DNA of 64,000 nucleotides. It comes from Chryseobacterium aahli (GTDB lineage: Bacteria > Bacteroidota > Bacteroidia > Flavobacteriales > Weeksellaceae). The notes below the pieces were generated by a model. It had not been told where the DNA came from and searched no databases. It worked only from the letters and a program-made list of their open reading frames with translations. A program made the translations under genes and the position numbers. Positions within the stretch are counted from its first letter, which is position 1. Each line of letters begins with the position of its first letter. Shown piece by piece: positions 17,377-26,651 of the stretch. Where the stretch lies: NCBI RefSeq assembly GCF_022699665.1, contig NZ_JALDNB010000007.1, positions 1-64,000 on the forward strand. The letters run 5' to 3'.

Positions 17377-17405
17377 ATACAAACATGATGTTCCTACGTA
17401 GCTTT
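17377..17405. repeat. Dispersed copy of the 345-465 repeat unit
   Basis: The segment with ATACAAACATGATG followed by TTCCTACGTAGCT matches the unit at 385-413 (CTACAAACAGGCTG, CTCCTACGGAGCT) with few differences. It appears as a solo copy 17 kb away. Confidence 0.5.
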
Positions 17406-17513
17406 TTATTCGATTTATAGCTCTTTTCTTTTAAAAAAATTATAATTTCTATTGTGGATATTTACTGCTAAAAATTTAAAATCCAATACAGTGAAAAGCT
17501 TTAACATAAAGAA

Positions 17514-17548
17514 CAAAAAAATCCCAAAGCAAAAAACTTTGGGATTTT
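17514..17548 (-). terminator. Terminator after citrate synthase
   Basis: AAAATCCCAAAG / CTTTGGGATTTT make a 12-bp perfect stem with a 7-nt loop, followed by T on the minus strand. Confidence 0.9.
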
Positions 17549-17570
17549 AAATTTATTTGAGAAAACAATA

Positions 17571-18857
17571 TTATCTGTTGGTAATATCGATGTAATCTCT
17601 TTTTTGAGCTCCTTGGTAAACCTGTCTTGGTCTTCCGATCGGGTCTCCTTTTAATCTCATTTCTTTCCATTGAGCGATCCATCCCGGAAGTCTTCCTAAT
17701 GCGAACATTACGGTAAACATTTCTGTAGGAATTCCTAACGCTCTGTAGATGATTCCTGAATAGAAATCTACGTTTGGATATAATTTTCTTTCGATGAAGT
17801 ATTCGTCTTCAAGAGCTACTTTTTCCAATTGCATTGCAATATCAAGCGCTTTATCTTCGATTCCCAATGCAAGTAACAAATCGTCAGCAGCTTTTTTGAT
17901 GATTTTCGCTCTTGGATCGAAGTTTTTGTACACTCTGTGTCCAAAGCCCATCAAACGGAAGCTGTCATTTTTATCTTTAGCTTTCTCCACCCACTTGTTA
18001 ACGTCTCCACCATCTTTTTCGATTAACTCAAGCATTTCGATAACTGCCTGGTTTGCACCACCGTGAAGCGGCCCCCAAAGTGCAGAAATACCCGCCGATA
18101 CTGAAGCAAAAAGACCTGTGTGAGCAGAACCTACCATTCTTACAGTAGATGTAGAACAGTTTTGCTCGTGGTCAGCATGAAGAATCAATAATTTATCTAA
18201 AGCAGCAGTAACTACAGGATTGATTTCAAACTCTTCATTTGGTAATCTGAAAGCCATTTTGTAGAAGTTTTCTACATAGTTCAGGCTATTATCTCCGTGG
18301 TTTAATGGTAAACCTAAAGTTTTTCTGTAAGTCCAAGCAGCAAGGTGAGCAAATTTAGCAATCAATAATTCTGCAGCAAGATCCATCTCTTCTTTAGACT
18401 GTACGTTAACCGCTTTAGGATTAAAAGCAGTCAATGCAGAAGTAAGAGAAGATAAAACTCCCATTGGGTGAGCAGAACGAGGGAAAGCGTCGATGATTTT
18501 TTTCATCTCCTCTGCTACGAAGTTATATTTTTTGATATTACCGTTGAAAGTTTCAAATTGTTCTTTTGTAGGCAATTCACCGTGTAACAAAAGGTACATT
18601 ACCTCAGTAAAGTTTGATTTTTCAGCGATTTGCTCGATAGGGTAACCTCTGTAGAACAATTCTCCTTGGTCACCATCAAGATAAGTAATCTCGCTTAGTG
18701 TTGCACCTGTATTTTTGTATCCTAAATCTAGGGTAATAAGACCTGTCTGGTCTCTTAATTTTGAAATATCTATTCCTCTGTCTCCGATTGTACTATCCAC
18801 GATTGGATATTCATACGAATTACCGTCGTAATTCAATATAACTTTGTTGTCTGACAT
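17571..18857 (-). CDS. gltA: Citrate synthase
   Basis: Condenses acetyl-CoA and oxaloacetate to citrate, entering the TCA cycle. The 428-aa type II-like sequence has the N-terminal beta domain, then LHADHEQNCSTSTVR with the first catalytic His, GPLHGGANQAVIEML, GFGHRVYKNFDPRA with the second His, and NVDFYSGIIYRALGIP with the catalytic Asp. The C-terminus RPRQVYQG is canonical. Length is normal. It is followed by a strong terminator. Upstream, only 89 bases separate it from the end of eno; TTG-N20-TATATTTA there may be a weak promoter of its own (overlapping the eno terminator). Confidence 0.97.
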   Translation of the reverse strand: MSDNKVILNYDGNSYEYPIVDSTIGDRGIDISKLRDQTGLITLDLGYKNTGATLSEITYLDGDQGELFYRGYPIEQIAEKSNFTEVMYLLLHGELPTKEQFETFNGNIKKYNFVAEEMKKIIDAFPRSAHPMGVLSSLTSALTAFNPKAVNVQSKEEMDLAAELLIAKFAHLAAWTYRKTLGLPLNHGDNSLNYVENFYKMAFRLPNEEFEINPVVTAALDKLLILHADHEQNCSTSTVRMVGSAHTGLFASVSAGISALWGPLHGGANQAVIEMLELIEKDGGDVNKWVEKAKDKNDSFRLMGFGHRVYKNFDPRAKIIKKAADDLLLALGIEDKALDIAMQLEKVALEDEYFIERKLYPNVDFYSGIIYRALGIPTEMFTVMFALGRLPGWIAQWKEMRLKGDPIGRPRQVYQGAQKRDYIDITNR

Positions 18858-18892
18858 TATTTAATTTATTTTTTTTAAATATACTATTTATT

Positions 18893-18934
18893 ATAAAATA
18901 CGGCAAACAAAAAATTTCGTTCGCCGTTATTTAT
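18893..18934 (-). terminator. Terminator after enolase
   Basis: AATACGGCAAACAAA and TTTCGTTCGCCGTTATT form a long stem with three mismatches and an A-rich loop, right after the eno stop. Confidence 0.7.
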
Positions 18935-18946
18935 AAATTCAATTGA

Positions 18947-20257
<1,311 letters not shown>

Positions 20258-20262
20258 TTAGA

Positions 20263-20270
20263 CAAATTTA
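20263..20270 (-). promoter_or_regulatory. -7 box upstream of eno (TAAATTTG)
   Basis: A match to TAnnTTTG 23 bases before the start codon. No TTG is found at the expected -33 position, so the promoter is only half supported. Confidence 0.4.
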
Positions 20271-20407
20271 ATTAAAAAATAAGTTTTTTCGTTAGTTCAG
20301 GAATATCAATTGATGTTTTTTGAGTTAAATTTTAGTTAATATTTAAATTGTAATGATTACTTGTTTGAAATGATTTCAAAAAAGGTTACACAATTCAACA
20401 ATTATAT

Positions 20408-21628
20408 TTATTTTTTGTTTTCTACAAAAACACTTTTTCTTTCGGAGTCAAGTCCCCAGTTTAGACCTAAAAAGGAAATCAGATTATCTTTATCTCCATA
20501 GTTTTTGCCAAATGCAGCATTGATGTATACTTTATCCGAAACTTTGTAAGCCAACAAGCCACTTGAGCGAAAAGTATTCTCAAGATCATTCACACGATAA
20601 ATGTACTCGTAAGAAATTGAAAACCTATTGTAAATAAATTCTGCTTTTCCACCAAAATCAAAATTTTTAGTTCTCAAGAATTGCTGATTGGTATCTAAGG
20701 TTGTTCCATCTTCAAGATATCTTGCTATCCCGTAAAAATTAAGCTTTTTTTCAACATTAGGTTTTTCTATGTCCGTAAAATCAAAACCTGTATTTAATGT
20801 CATCCAAAAGCCTAGCTTACCAAACTGATTATTTGAAAATTTATTATCAGAGAAAAAAGTGCTATAACCTCCTGCGAAATCTACAGAAAGAAGTGGTGGT
20901 GATTCTAATAAGTTTCTGTAATAATCAACATTATTGGCATCGCTTTGGTTCTCATTAAACTTCTTTTGCAATTTATTTGTTATGTCTGATATTAATTTTT
21001 CGCAATCAGAATCACTCAAATTCTCATCAATACATTTTTGTGCAACTCTTTTGTTTTCTTCTTTCTCTTCTTCTCCATTCATGTATTTACTCATCAATTT
21101 TAGTTTGGCTTTTTTCACCAAATCTTCCTTTATTATTTTTTGGAGATTATCTTGGCTTCTAATTTTAATTAATGTACTTCTTACACTTACTGAAAATGCT
21201 GGATTCTTGATATCATCATCAGAATTAAATGATAAATCTCTCACAAATCCTAATGAAACAGACGCCTTCTTAACTTCATTAAAAATTATTTGTCTCTTAG
21301 TTTTTTCATTATATCCTGCATACTTAAGTGAGTTCATTCTTTTTGCTGGCAAAATCCAATATGGTGTAATTTCAAAAGCGTATGTATCTGGTATTCCCTC
21401 ATTTTTTTTGAATGAATTTACCAAGCTCAAAATAATCGCTTTTTTTGATTTGGGAGTTTCCAATTCTGAAGGGGAAATTCCGAGCAAAATTAAAGATGGA
21501 GCATTTGAAATAGCAAGATCCTTAATTTCAAACTCAATATCTTTTGCTTCATGATCATTTGTTTGTGATTTATAGTTGTGAAATGAAGCGAAAAACAAAA
21601 GCAATAAAAATATTTTTTTCATGACCAT
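20408..21628 (-). CDS. Exported protein of unknown function, third gene of unknown operon
   Basis: A 406-aa protein that I do not recognise. A signal peptide (about 1-22; translation could start at the third codon) is followed by a lysine-rich middle part with helical segments (about 160-235, KEEENKRVAQKC... with two Cys) and a C-terminal third made of alternating strands with aromatic ends (SVDFAGGYSTFF, FGFWMTLNTGFDF-like, LISFLGLNWGL), which suggests an outer-membrane barrel or a beta-rich surface domain. It begins directly after the stop of the 127-aa gene, with no gap, so translation is probably coupled. The operon promoter is at 22946-22993. Confidence 0.55.
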   Translation of the reverse strand: MVMKKIFLLLLFFASFHNYKSQTNDHEAKDIEFEIKDLAISNAPSLILLGISPSELETPKSKKAIILSLVNSFKKNEGIPDTYAFEITPYWILPAKRMNSLKYAGYNEKTKRQIIFNEVKKASVSLGFVRDLSFNSDDDIKNPAFSVSVRSTLIKIRSQDNLQKIIKEDLVKKAKLKLMSKYMNGEEEKEENKRVAQKCIDENLSDSDCEKLISDITNKLQKKFNENQSDANNVDYYRNLLESPPLLSVDFAGGYSTFFSDNKFSNNQFGKLGFWMTLNTGFDFTDIEKPNVEKKLNFYGIARYLEDGTTLDTNQQFLRTKNFDFGGKAEFIYNRFSISYEYIYRVNDLENTFRSSGLLAYKVSDKVYINAAFGKNYGDKDNLISFLGLNWGLDSERKSVFVENKK

Positions 21629-22012
21629 TTATTTTATTGTTATTACTTTTACGCTAATAATTCTTTTCTGAGCATCTAAGTCAGCCTTGGTGCTGTTTAG
21701 AAAGGGAAATACTTTATTATTTTGACCTGACAAAGCATACAACACATTAGTTTGATGCATTGCACTTTCAACATTATCATCATTAATTCCGCTAAAATCG
21801 AAAATATGACGAACTCGAAGTCTTTTGCTTTTCTCAACAAATAGTTGTATGTTATGCTCGCTTCCATCATATAGTTCAACGTCTTCTGCTAAAAATTTCA
21901 CATTGGTATTCACTTGTGCTACAGAAGAAACATTGATTAGTAAGAGCGTATTATCCAGACTTTCATGACTCACTTTAAACGTTTTGACTGATTTTTTTGT
22001 TTTTGTTTTCAT
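21629..22012 (-). CDS. Small protein of unknown function, second gene of unknown operon
   Basis: A 127-aa protein without signal peptide or membrane segment and without a family I know. It starts with a basic stretch (MKTKTKKSVKTFKV), has a middle part with alternating hydrophobic strands (NTLLLINVSSVAQVN, NIQLFVEKSKRLRVRHIFDF) and ends LDAQKRIISVKVITIK. It follows the membrane protein by 34 bases and abuts the exported protein, so all three appear to be one transcript. A cytoplasmic partner of the other two is possible but not shown. Confidence 0.55.
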   Translation of the reverse strand: MKTKTKKSVKTFKVSHESLDNTLLLINVSSVAQVNTNVKFLAEDVELYDGSEHNIQLFVEKSKRLRVRHIFDFSGINDDNVESAMHQTNVLYALSGQNNKVFPFLNSTKADLDAQKRIISVKVITIK

Positions 22013-22046
22013 GATTTTTTAGGTTTTAGATTGTTAATTAGGTTTT

Positions 22047-22910
22047 TTATTTTATCACGGTTTTAATTAGTGATTCAATAATTCTCTTAGCAAATAAGGA
22101 CGATAATAAACAGTAGCACGCAAATATGAAATAATCAATAAATGTTTCAAATTTGAGAACATCACTATTTGTTGCATTTAAAATCAGAATGGATAGAAAA
22201 GATGCTAAGATTCCAAAAAGAATACTTGCTGTAAAAGTTTTATTCTCTTCATTAATGATAATCTGTAAACTGTTTATTTCAGCAGTCAGTTTTTGAATTT
22301 TTTCGTTTAACTCAAAACAGTCATCTTGTACATTAGCTCTGGAAATATTCTGAGATAGCAGATTAATCTTTAGATTCACGCTTTCAATTAATGGTATAGT
22401 ATCTTTAAGATATTTGTAAAAATTACTTGACAATCCTCCTAAAAGACCACAAACAATAATTATAATCAAGACCAAAACACTTTTCTCATTTTGAAATACA
22501 AGCATTATATATTTAAAAAGATCTTTGTTTTTGTCACCTTGTAATTTTCTATACTCGTTCTGGTTAGTTTTTAGATTTTCGTCCAATTGATTATTAATTT
22601 GTGTTGCTATGGTGGCGTTTTGTTTTAGCAAAATCTGTGAAAGAGAATCTTTTTTTTGAGCGTCCTTCATTTTATTTACTATAAAATCTATGTGTATCGG
22701 ATCTTTGATTTTTGTCAGAATTTTATCATTCTGTTCAATAAGTTTCTTTTGAATACTATCTAACTTTTTGAGGTCTTTATATTCAATTTCACACTTTTCA
22801 ATAGTAAAATCTTTGTTATTATTTTTTTGATAGTATAAAAAAGCACCTATAAGAATAACCAATAGAATTATTATTGTCCCAATGTTTTTTTTCTCACTTA
22901 AAGTTTTCAT
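22047..22910 (-). CDS. Multi-span membrane protein of unknown function, first gene of unknown operon
   Basis: A 287-aa protein I cannot assign. One transmembrane helix lies at about 11-27. A long charged, probably coiled-coil extracytoplasmic segment (about 30-130, with repeated KKLDSIQKKLIEQN and LKTNQNEYRKLQGDK) follows. A second helix is at about 140-160 (LIIIIVCGLLGGLSSNFY), a coiled segment at about 175-220, and two helices at about 228-248 and 255-272. Its promoter matches those of the nearby response regulator and amidase genes. A sensor or scaffold in the envelope would fit the shape, but this is an inference. Confidence 0.55.
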   Translation of the reverse strand: MKTLSEKKNIGTIIILLVILIGAFLYYQKNNNKDFTIEKCEIEYKDLKKLDSIQKKLIEQNDKILTKIKDPIHIDFIVNKMKDAQKKDSLSQILLKQNATIATQINNQLDENLKTNQNEYRKLQGDKNKDLFKYIMLVFQNEKSVLVLIIIIVCGLLGGLSSNFYKYLKDTIPLIESVNLKINLLSQNISRANVQDDCFELNEKIQKLTAEINSLQIIINEENKTFTASILFGILASFLSILILNATNSDVLKFETFIDYFIFACYCLLSSLFAKRIIESLIKTVIK

Positions 22911-22945
22911 GGTTAATAGTTTGTTAAAGTTTAAAGTTTACACTT

Positions 22946-22993
22946 CAAATTTCCAATTAATAACAACTCAAATCAATTACACAAAAGGGTGAT
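22946..22993 (-). promoter_or_regulatory. Promoter plus dyad of the unknown three-gene operon (site B)
   Basis: On the minus strand GTGTAATTG (its TTG at 22976-22974) is followed after 20 nt by GAAATTTG (22953-22946). Read on the plus strand, ATTACAC (22976-22982), four bases and GGGTGAT (22987-22993) form a degenerate dyad overlapping the -33 element. The same arrangement is found before the response regulator and the amidase genes. Confidence 0.6.
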
Positions 22994-23002
22994 TCTTAAA
23001 AC

Positions 23003-23036
23003 AAAAAATCAGCACCATTAAAATGATGCTGATTTT
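23003..23036 (-). terminator. Terminator of the two-component operon
   Basis: AAAATCAGCAtCATT / AATGgTGCTGATTTT give a long stem with one mismatch and a TTAA loop, followed on the minus strand by TTTTTTG. It separates the kinase gene from site B. Confidence 0.85.
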
Positions 23037-23055
23037 AAAATTTTAATTAATCTGC

Positions 23056-23844
23056 TTATAAGTTAATCTTGAAAAAAATAGAAGTTCCTTTTTCGGTAGA
23101 TAAAATTTCAAATTGTCCGCAAGATTCTTTCATTCTTCGTTCCATATTCCGGAGACCGTTTCCTGTAGCTTTTTCTTGATCAAAACCTTTCCCGTTATCT
23201 GATATTTCCATAATCAAATATTTATTCTCCTGGATAAACGAAAGCTTTAGTTGATCTGCACCACTATATTTATACGCATTGTTTAAAGCTTCTTTGATAC
23301 ATAGAAACATACTACGCCTTAGTTCCGTTGAAATTGGTGTTTCAGAAGTAATTTGATCTCTATCAAAAGTCAATACAATTGGTGTTTTTTTCAAAAAACC
23401 CTCCGCATAAATTTTAGCATATTCAACGAAACTTCCAACGGTGTCATTCCCTGAATTTAAACTCCATAGCATTTCTCGCATTGAGACATTCATTTCTTCG
23501 GATGTTTTCAGAAGTTCATTGATATCGTTTTTTAAATCTTCGTCTTCAGCTTTTTGTTTTAAAAATTCCGCCTGAAGTTTGAGTGCTGAAATACCCGCTC
23601 CAAGATCATCGTGCATATCATGGGAAATGCGTTCACGCTCTAGTTCTATAGATTTTTGCTTTTCGAGTTCTTTTTGGAGTAGCTGGTTTTGGTATTCGGA
23701 TTCTTTGAGTTGGTTTTCTTTGAAATACAAGATTTGCTTTCGGTTATACGTTATTACAACAAATATGATAAAAATAACAAGTAGCAGAATGAGCAGAATT
23801 GCTACAATATAAGTCAATTTTATTTCAGGAGGTAAGGACTTCAT
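23056..23844 (-). CDS. Sensor histidine kinase (HisKA_3 / NarX type)
   Basis: A 262-aa membrane-anchored histidine kinase. One transmembrane helix (about 11-32) is followed by a coiled coil and the HisKA_3 dimerisation helix ERISHDMHDDLGAGISALK, with the phospho-acceptor most likely His78 (MHDDLG). The ATPase domain has NALNNAYKYSG-like N-box (EALNNAYKYSG), DNGKGF and GNGLRNMERRM. There is no periplasmic sensor domain, so the signal may come from the co-encoded membrane protein or lipoprotein. Its start overlaps the preceding gene by 20 bases. It is the last gene of the response regulator operon and its natural partner. Confidence 0.85.
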   Translation of the reverse strand: MKSLPPEIKLTYIVAILLILLLVIFIIFVVITYNRKQILYFKENQLKESEYQNQLLQKELEKQKSIELERERISHDMHDDLGAGISALKLQAEFLKQKAEDEDLKNDINELLKTSEEMNVSMREMLWSLNSGNDTVGSFVEYAKIYAEGFLKKTPIVLTFDRDQITSETPISTELRRSMFLCIKEALNNAYKYSGADQLKLSFIQENKYLIMEISDNGKGFDQEKATGNGLRNMERRMKESCGQFEILSTEKGTSIFFKINL

Positions 23845-24454
23845 CTTTTTCGTGTTTATATTTTGTGAGACCTATATAAAATAATGCATAAACTAGAATA
23901 TTAATTAATAATAGTACATTTTTCAATAATCCTAAAAAATGTTTATCCTCTAAGTTTAATAAGTACATAGGGATTATTCTGAACAAGAAAAAACAACTCC
24001 AAATAAGTAATGAGGTTGAAATCCAAAAGTGAGGCTCGTTAGTTATTTTAATCTCAGATACATTACTTAATTTCAAATAAAACCAATAAAGTGAGTATAA
24101 TATATTTGTTATACAATACAGTATTGCAATACTTAAATTGTATTTATCTTGGTCAAAAAAATGATATGTAAAGTATATGCACGTTAAAATACATAGTGAG
24201 ATTAATACGATTATAAACTTATTTTTTATGTATTTATAATAAAAAAAAACAAAAAAAATTATATTGTATATATTTAAATAATTATATTGAATTGATTTTG
24301 AGGTTATAATATTTACTTCTGAGAAAATATCAATTAAAAAGTTCGCTATCAAAAAAACAAAAAAGTAATTTTGAGAAGAATAAGTTTTTCTCAAAATTAC
24401 TATCGACTTTACAACGGTAATAAAAAAAACAATATAGTATATTTTTAAAAGCAT
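23825..24454 (-). CDS. Polytopic membrane protein of unknown function in two-component operon
   Basis: A 209-aa, extremely AT-rich gene for a protein with about six transmembrane helices (for example about 3-19, 30-47, 59-74, 78-96, 104-125, 145-163 and 180-200) and no known catalytic motif. Its stop overlaps the kinase gene by 20 bases and its start overlaps the lipoprotein stop by one base, so translation is probably coupled along the operon. The position next to a kinase without a sensor domain suggests a signal-input subunit; this is only an inference. Codon use (many ATA and TTA) is more AT-biased than that of the regulator gene. Confidence 0.55.
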   Translation of the reverse strand: MLLKIYYIVFFITVVKSIVILRKTYSSQNYFFVFLIANFLIDIFSEVNIITSKSIQYNYLNIYNIIFFVFFYYKYIKNKFIIVLISLCILTCIYFTYHFFDQDKYNLSIAILYCITNILYSLYWFYLKLSNVSEIKITNEPHFWISTSLLIWSCFFLFRIIPMYLLNLEDKHFLGLLKNVLLLINILVYALFYIGLTKYKHEKDEVLTS

Positions 24455-25368
24455 TATGGTTCTAAACTTCCTTGGTCATAATATGGAAAAGAAAGCAAAG
24501 GACCGTTTACATCTTCGGGTATTGAAGTTAGATATATAGATTCTTGAGATTTATTATTGTCCCCAAAGCAAACGTCAAATTTTAGTTTTATAACAGTTTT
24601 GGTATCACATATACTAAAATAATTATCTATTCTTTCAAAATATTCCTGCACTTTACTTAAATCATATTTTATTCCATATGGTATATATCCAGATTTAGGA
24701 GTTGTAGTTGATAAACTCTTTATATAACTTCCTATACTACTTATCCTAAAGTCAGAATATAACTCCCCCAAATCAACTATAGCTGTCACATCATAATAAT
24801 CTTTTAAGTTGAAAAACAAGTATGTAAGATCCTCTTTTCCAGCACCTTTAAATGTAATTAATATATACAAATTACTTTTAAACGCAGCAAGACTATTTTT
24901 ATTTTCATCACTTATATTAATACTATTATTACACCATTTATCAAATAATATATCTGATAGATAGACAAAGCTAAAGTTAAGGTCAGAATATCCATCATTA
25001 ACTCTAGCATCAACTAGCGATTTAAAATCATTGTAATATAACTCAAAATTATTTCTTAATTGCTTGGGATCAACTTTAGCATAATCACTTCCATGTACAA
25101 TATCACTTACAGGATAATTAATTGCCGGTTTATAATAGACCTCATTATCAACAAAATCATTACCATACAATTCTCTAATTTTTTCTTCTAATTCTTTTTT
25201 AGATTTTATTTCTTTTTGATATTTTACAATTTTTTTTTCAATATCACAATTAAAATTTGCTTTAGCATTTCCCTCCAACGAGTCCGATTTATTAGTGTCA
25301 TCCTTTTTATTGCAACTGAGAATAAAACATGCGATTATTACCAATAATGATAACTTAATGATTTTCAT
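24454..25368 (-). CDS. Lipoprotein of unknown function in two-component operon
   Basis: A 304-aa lipoprotein: the signal peptide ends with the lipobox FILSC (cysteine near 19), then NKKDD. The mature protein is acidic and Asn/Asp/Tyr-rich without a family I know. It starts with a probable helical segment (KKIVKYQKEIKSKKELEEKIREL). The gene is very AT-rich, with many ATA codons. It lies four bases after the response regulator and overlaps the membrane protein by one base. An envelope-localised input or output protein of the system is plausible, without direct evidence. Confidence 0.55.
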   Translation of the reverse strand: MKIIKLSLLVIIACFILSCNKKDDTNKSDSLEGNAKANFNCDIEKKIVKYQKEIKSKKELEEKIRELYGNDFVDNEVYYKPAINYPVSDIVHGSDYAKVDPKQLRNNFELYYNDFKSLVDARVNDGYSDLNFSFVYLSDILFDKWCNNSINISDENKNSLAAFKSNLYILITFKGAGKEDLTYLFFNLKDYYDVTAIVDLGELYSDFRISSIGSYIKSLSTTTPKSGYIPYGIKYDLSKVQEYFERIDNYFSICDTKTVIKLKFDVCFGDNNKSQESIYLTSIPEDVNGPLLSFPYYDQGSLEP

Positions 25369-25372
25369 AATT

Positions 25373-26005
25373 TTAGTTTTTAAAATGGTTAAATTTATTT
25401 ATAGCTTCAACTTTATTATTTACATGAAGCTTTCTGTATATGTTTCCTACGTGTTTTTTTACGGTATCAATGCTTATAAATATTTTATCGGCAATTTCTT
25501 TATATAAAAGACCTTGAGATAAAAGTTCTACAATTTCGGTTTCACGCTTTGTGAGCTCTTCAAAATCTTTCACTTTAATTGCTTTCCTTTCAAAATGAGC
25601 TAAAACTCTTCTTGCAATAGAAAAACTCATCGGTGCACCACCATTGTACACGTCACGAATTGATGACAGAATCTTATCCATACTCTCGCCTTTGATGAGA
25701 TATCCCAATGCGCCAGCTTTTAATGAATTGAAAATCATTTCGTCATTTTCAAAGCTTGTACACATGATGAATTGAGATGTAGGCATGTCTTTTTTCAACT
25801 TTCCAATAATATCAATTCCAAGCATATCCTGAAGTTGTATGTCCATCATAACTACATCAGGAGAAAGATCAGATAAATTTTTGAGAGCAGTATTTCCGTC
25901 AAAAAACTGTGCGACTACCTTCATATCAGTTTGGTAATCGATCACTTTCTTCAACGCATTGTTGTAGTTTTTTTCGTCTTCTACTATGGCTATGGAAATG
26001 CTCAT
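25373..26005 (-). CDS. Response regulator, NarL/FixJ (LuxR-type HTH) family
   Basis: A 210-aa response regulator. The receiver domain starts ISIAIVEDE with the acidic pair near 9-10 and has the phospho-acceptor Asp55 in VVMMDIQ, then CTSFEND and the conserved Lys in GYLIKGE. The C-terminal LuxR-type HTH includes LTKRETEIVELLSQGLLYKE and DTVKKHVGNIYRKL. An in-frame ATG lies 51 bases upstream (26056), but it sits on the -33 box of the promoter 26026-26056, so the start at 26005 is chosen. First gene of a four-gene operon ending with the histidine kinase. Its promoter carries a perfect dyad, which suggests autoregulation. Confidence 0.9.
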   Translation of the reverse strand: MSISIAIVEDEKNYNNALKKVIDYQTDMKVVAQFFDGNTALKNLSDLSPDVVMMDIQLQDMLGIDIIGKLKKDMPTSQFIMCTSFENDEMIFNSLKAGALGYLIKGESMDKILSSIRDVYNGGAPMSFSIARRVLAHFERKAIKVKDFEELTKRETEIVELLSQGLLYKEIADKIFISIDTVKKHVGNIYRKLHVNNKVEAINKFNHFKN

Positions 26006-26025
26006 GTTTGTTATTTTCTTTAAGA

Positions 26026-26073
26026 CAAATTTCAACAGAAAACAAAGCAGAAACAATTACACGTTTGTGTAAT
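26026..26073 (-). promoter_or_regulatory. Promoter plus perfect dyad of the response regulator operon (site A)
   Basis: On the minus strand GTGTAATTG (TTG at 26056-26054), 20 nt and GAAATTTG (26033-26026). ATTACAC-GTTT-GTGTAAT at 26056-26073 is a perfect 7-bp inverted repeat that overlaps the -33 box. NarL-type regulators bind such dyads, so this is a good candidate operator. Confidence 0.65.
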
Positions 26074-26184
26074 ATTAGAATTTTGAGTTCGAGGTTATTG
26101 GTTTGTTTTTTGTTTTTATTAAATTTAAAGAAAATTTCACAATTGGGGAATTAATTTAAATTAATAATTACAAAAATATATTGA

Positions 26185-26613
26185 ATGAAAAAAAGTATTC
26201 TAATCGCTGCATCTTTTTTGGCTATATCTTTAATTGGCTGCAAAAAAAATGAGAGCGGAAATAAAGGAATTGTAAAAACCGAAAATTCTGAACAAACGGT
26301 TCTTGCAGACGACGGAAAAGCAGATTCTACGATTGCTTACAATGTTGATGTAAATGGGAAGAAATCGATTAAAACAGATTATGTTTATAAAGCAACCGAC
26401 GGAACTTTGGTGAAGGTTGTTTATGACTATAATCCGGAAAAGAGAACTTTGAAAGTGACTAATAACAACAAGACTTTTGTCTTAGAAAAGTCTGAAGCCA
26501 AAACCAATGAAACAACTTATGAAAAAGCTGATATGAAAGCTACAGTAAAGGGCGATAGTCTAATTATACATCAAGGTGACAACATTATTGAGTTGGTAAA
26601 GACCAAAATATAA
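26185..26613 (+). CDS. Small lipoprotein of unknown function
   Basis: A 142-aa lipoprotein with lipobox SLIGC (cysteine near 19) followed by KKNES. The mature part (about 50-140) is made of alternating strands such as KTDYVYKATDGTLVKVVYDY and KRTLKVTNNNKTFVL, resembling small beta-sandwich lipoproteins such as the MliC/lysozyme-inhibitor type, though I cannot make a firm family call. It is divergent from the response regulator, and the dyad at 26056-26073 lies in the shared upstream region. TTG-N19-TAAATTTA (26098-26127) may be its promoter. It ends at a strong terminator. Confidence 0.6.
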   Translation: MKKSILIAASFLAISLIGCKKNESGNKGIVKTENSEQTVLADDGKADSTIAYNVDVNGKKSIKTDYVYKATDGTLVKVVYDYNPEKRTLKVTNNNKTFVLEKSEAKTNETTYEKADMKATVKGDSLIIHQGDNIIELVKTKI

Positions 26614-26618
26614 GGCAC

Positions 26619-26651
26619 AAAAAAACCGCTCAGAAATCTGAGCGGTTTTTA
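26619..26651. terminator. Bidirectional terminator, stem ACCGCTCAGA
   Basis: AAAAACCGCTCAGA / TCTGAGCGGTTTTT with a two-base loop centre is flanked by A and T runs between the convergent small lipoprotein and amidase genes. A near-identical copy is at 27546-27579. Confidence 0.9.

Larger units (their letters stand above)
16956..17513. other. Long intergenic stretch, mostly featureless
   Basis: About 560 bases between the amidinohydrolase start and the citrate synthase terminator. It holds the amidinohydrolase promoter (17013-17041) and one dispersed repeat (17377-17405). The rest is AT-rich, without an open frame or stem I can support. Confidence 0.6.

Noticed and set aside
16956..17570. Search for a small gene in the 600-base gap before citrate synthase
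   Set aside because: Only frames up to about 22 codons with no start context were found.
20341..20376. TTTGAAATGATTTCAAA palindrome upstream of eno as a terminator for the unknown operon
   Set aside because: The stem is AT-only, with almost no loop and no T run on the relevant strand. It may be chance.
20934..21554. 206-codon open frame antisense to the exported protein at 20408-21628
   Set aside because: It is the complement of a lysine/aspartate-rich gene, which yields Leu/Phe/Ser-rich antisense frames. The sense gene has a signal peptide and operon context.
26006..26056. N-terminal extension of the response regulator from the upstream ATG
   Set aside because: The extra 17 residues precede the normal receiver start and the ATG lies on the -33 box.
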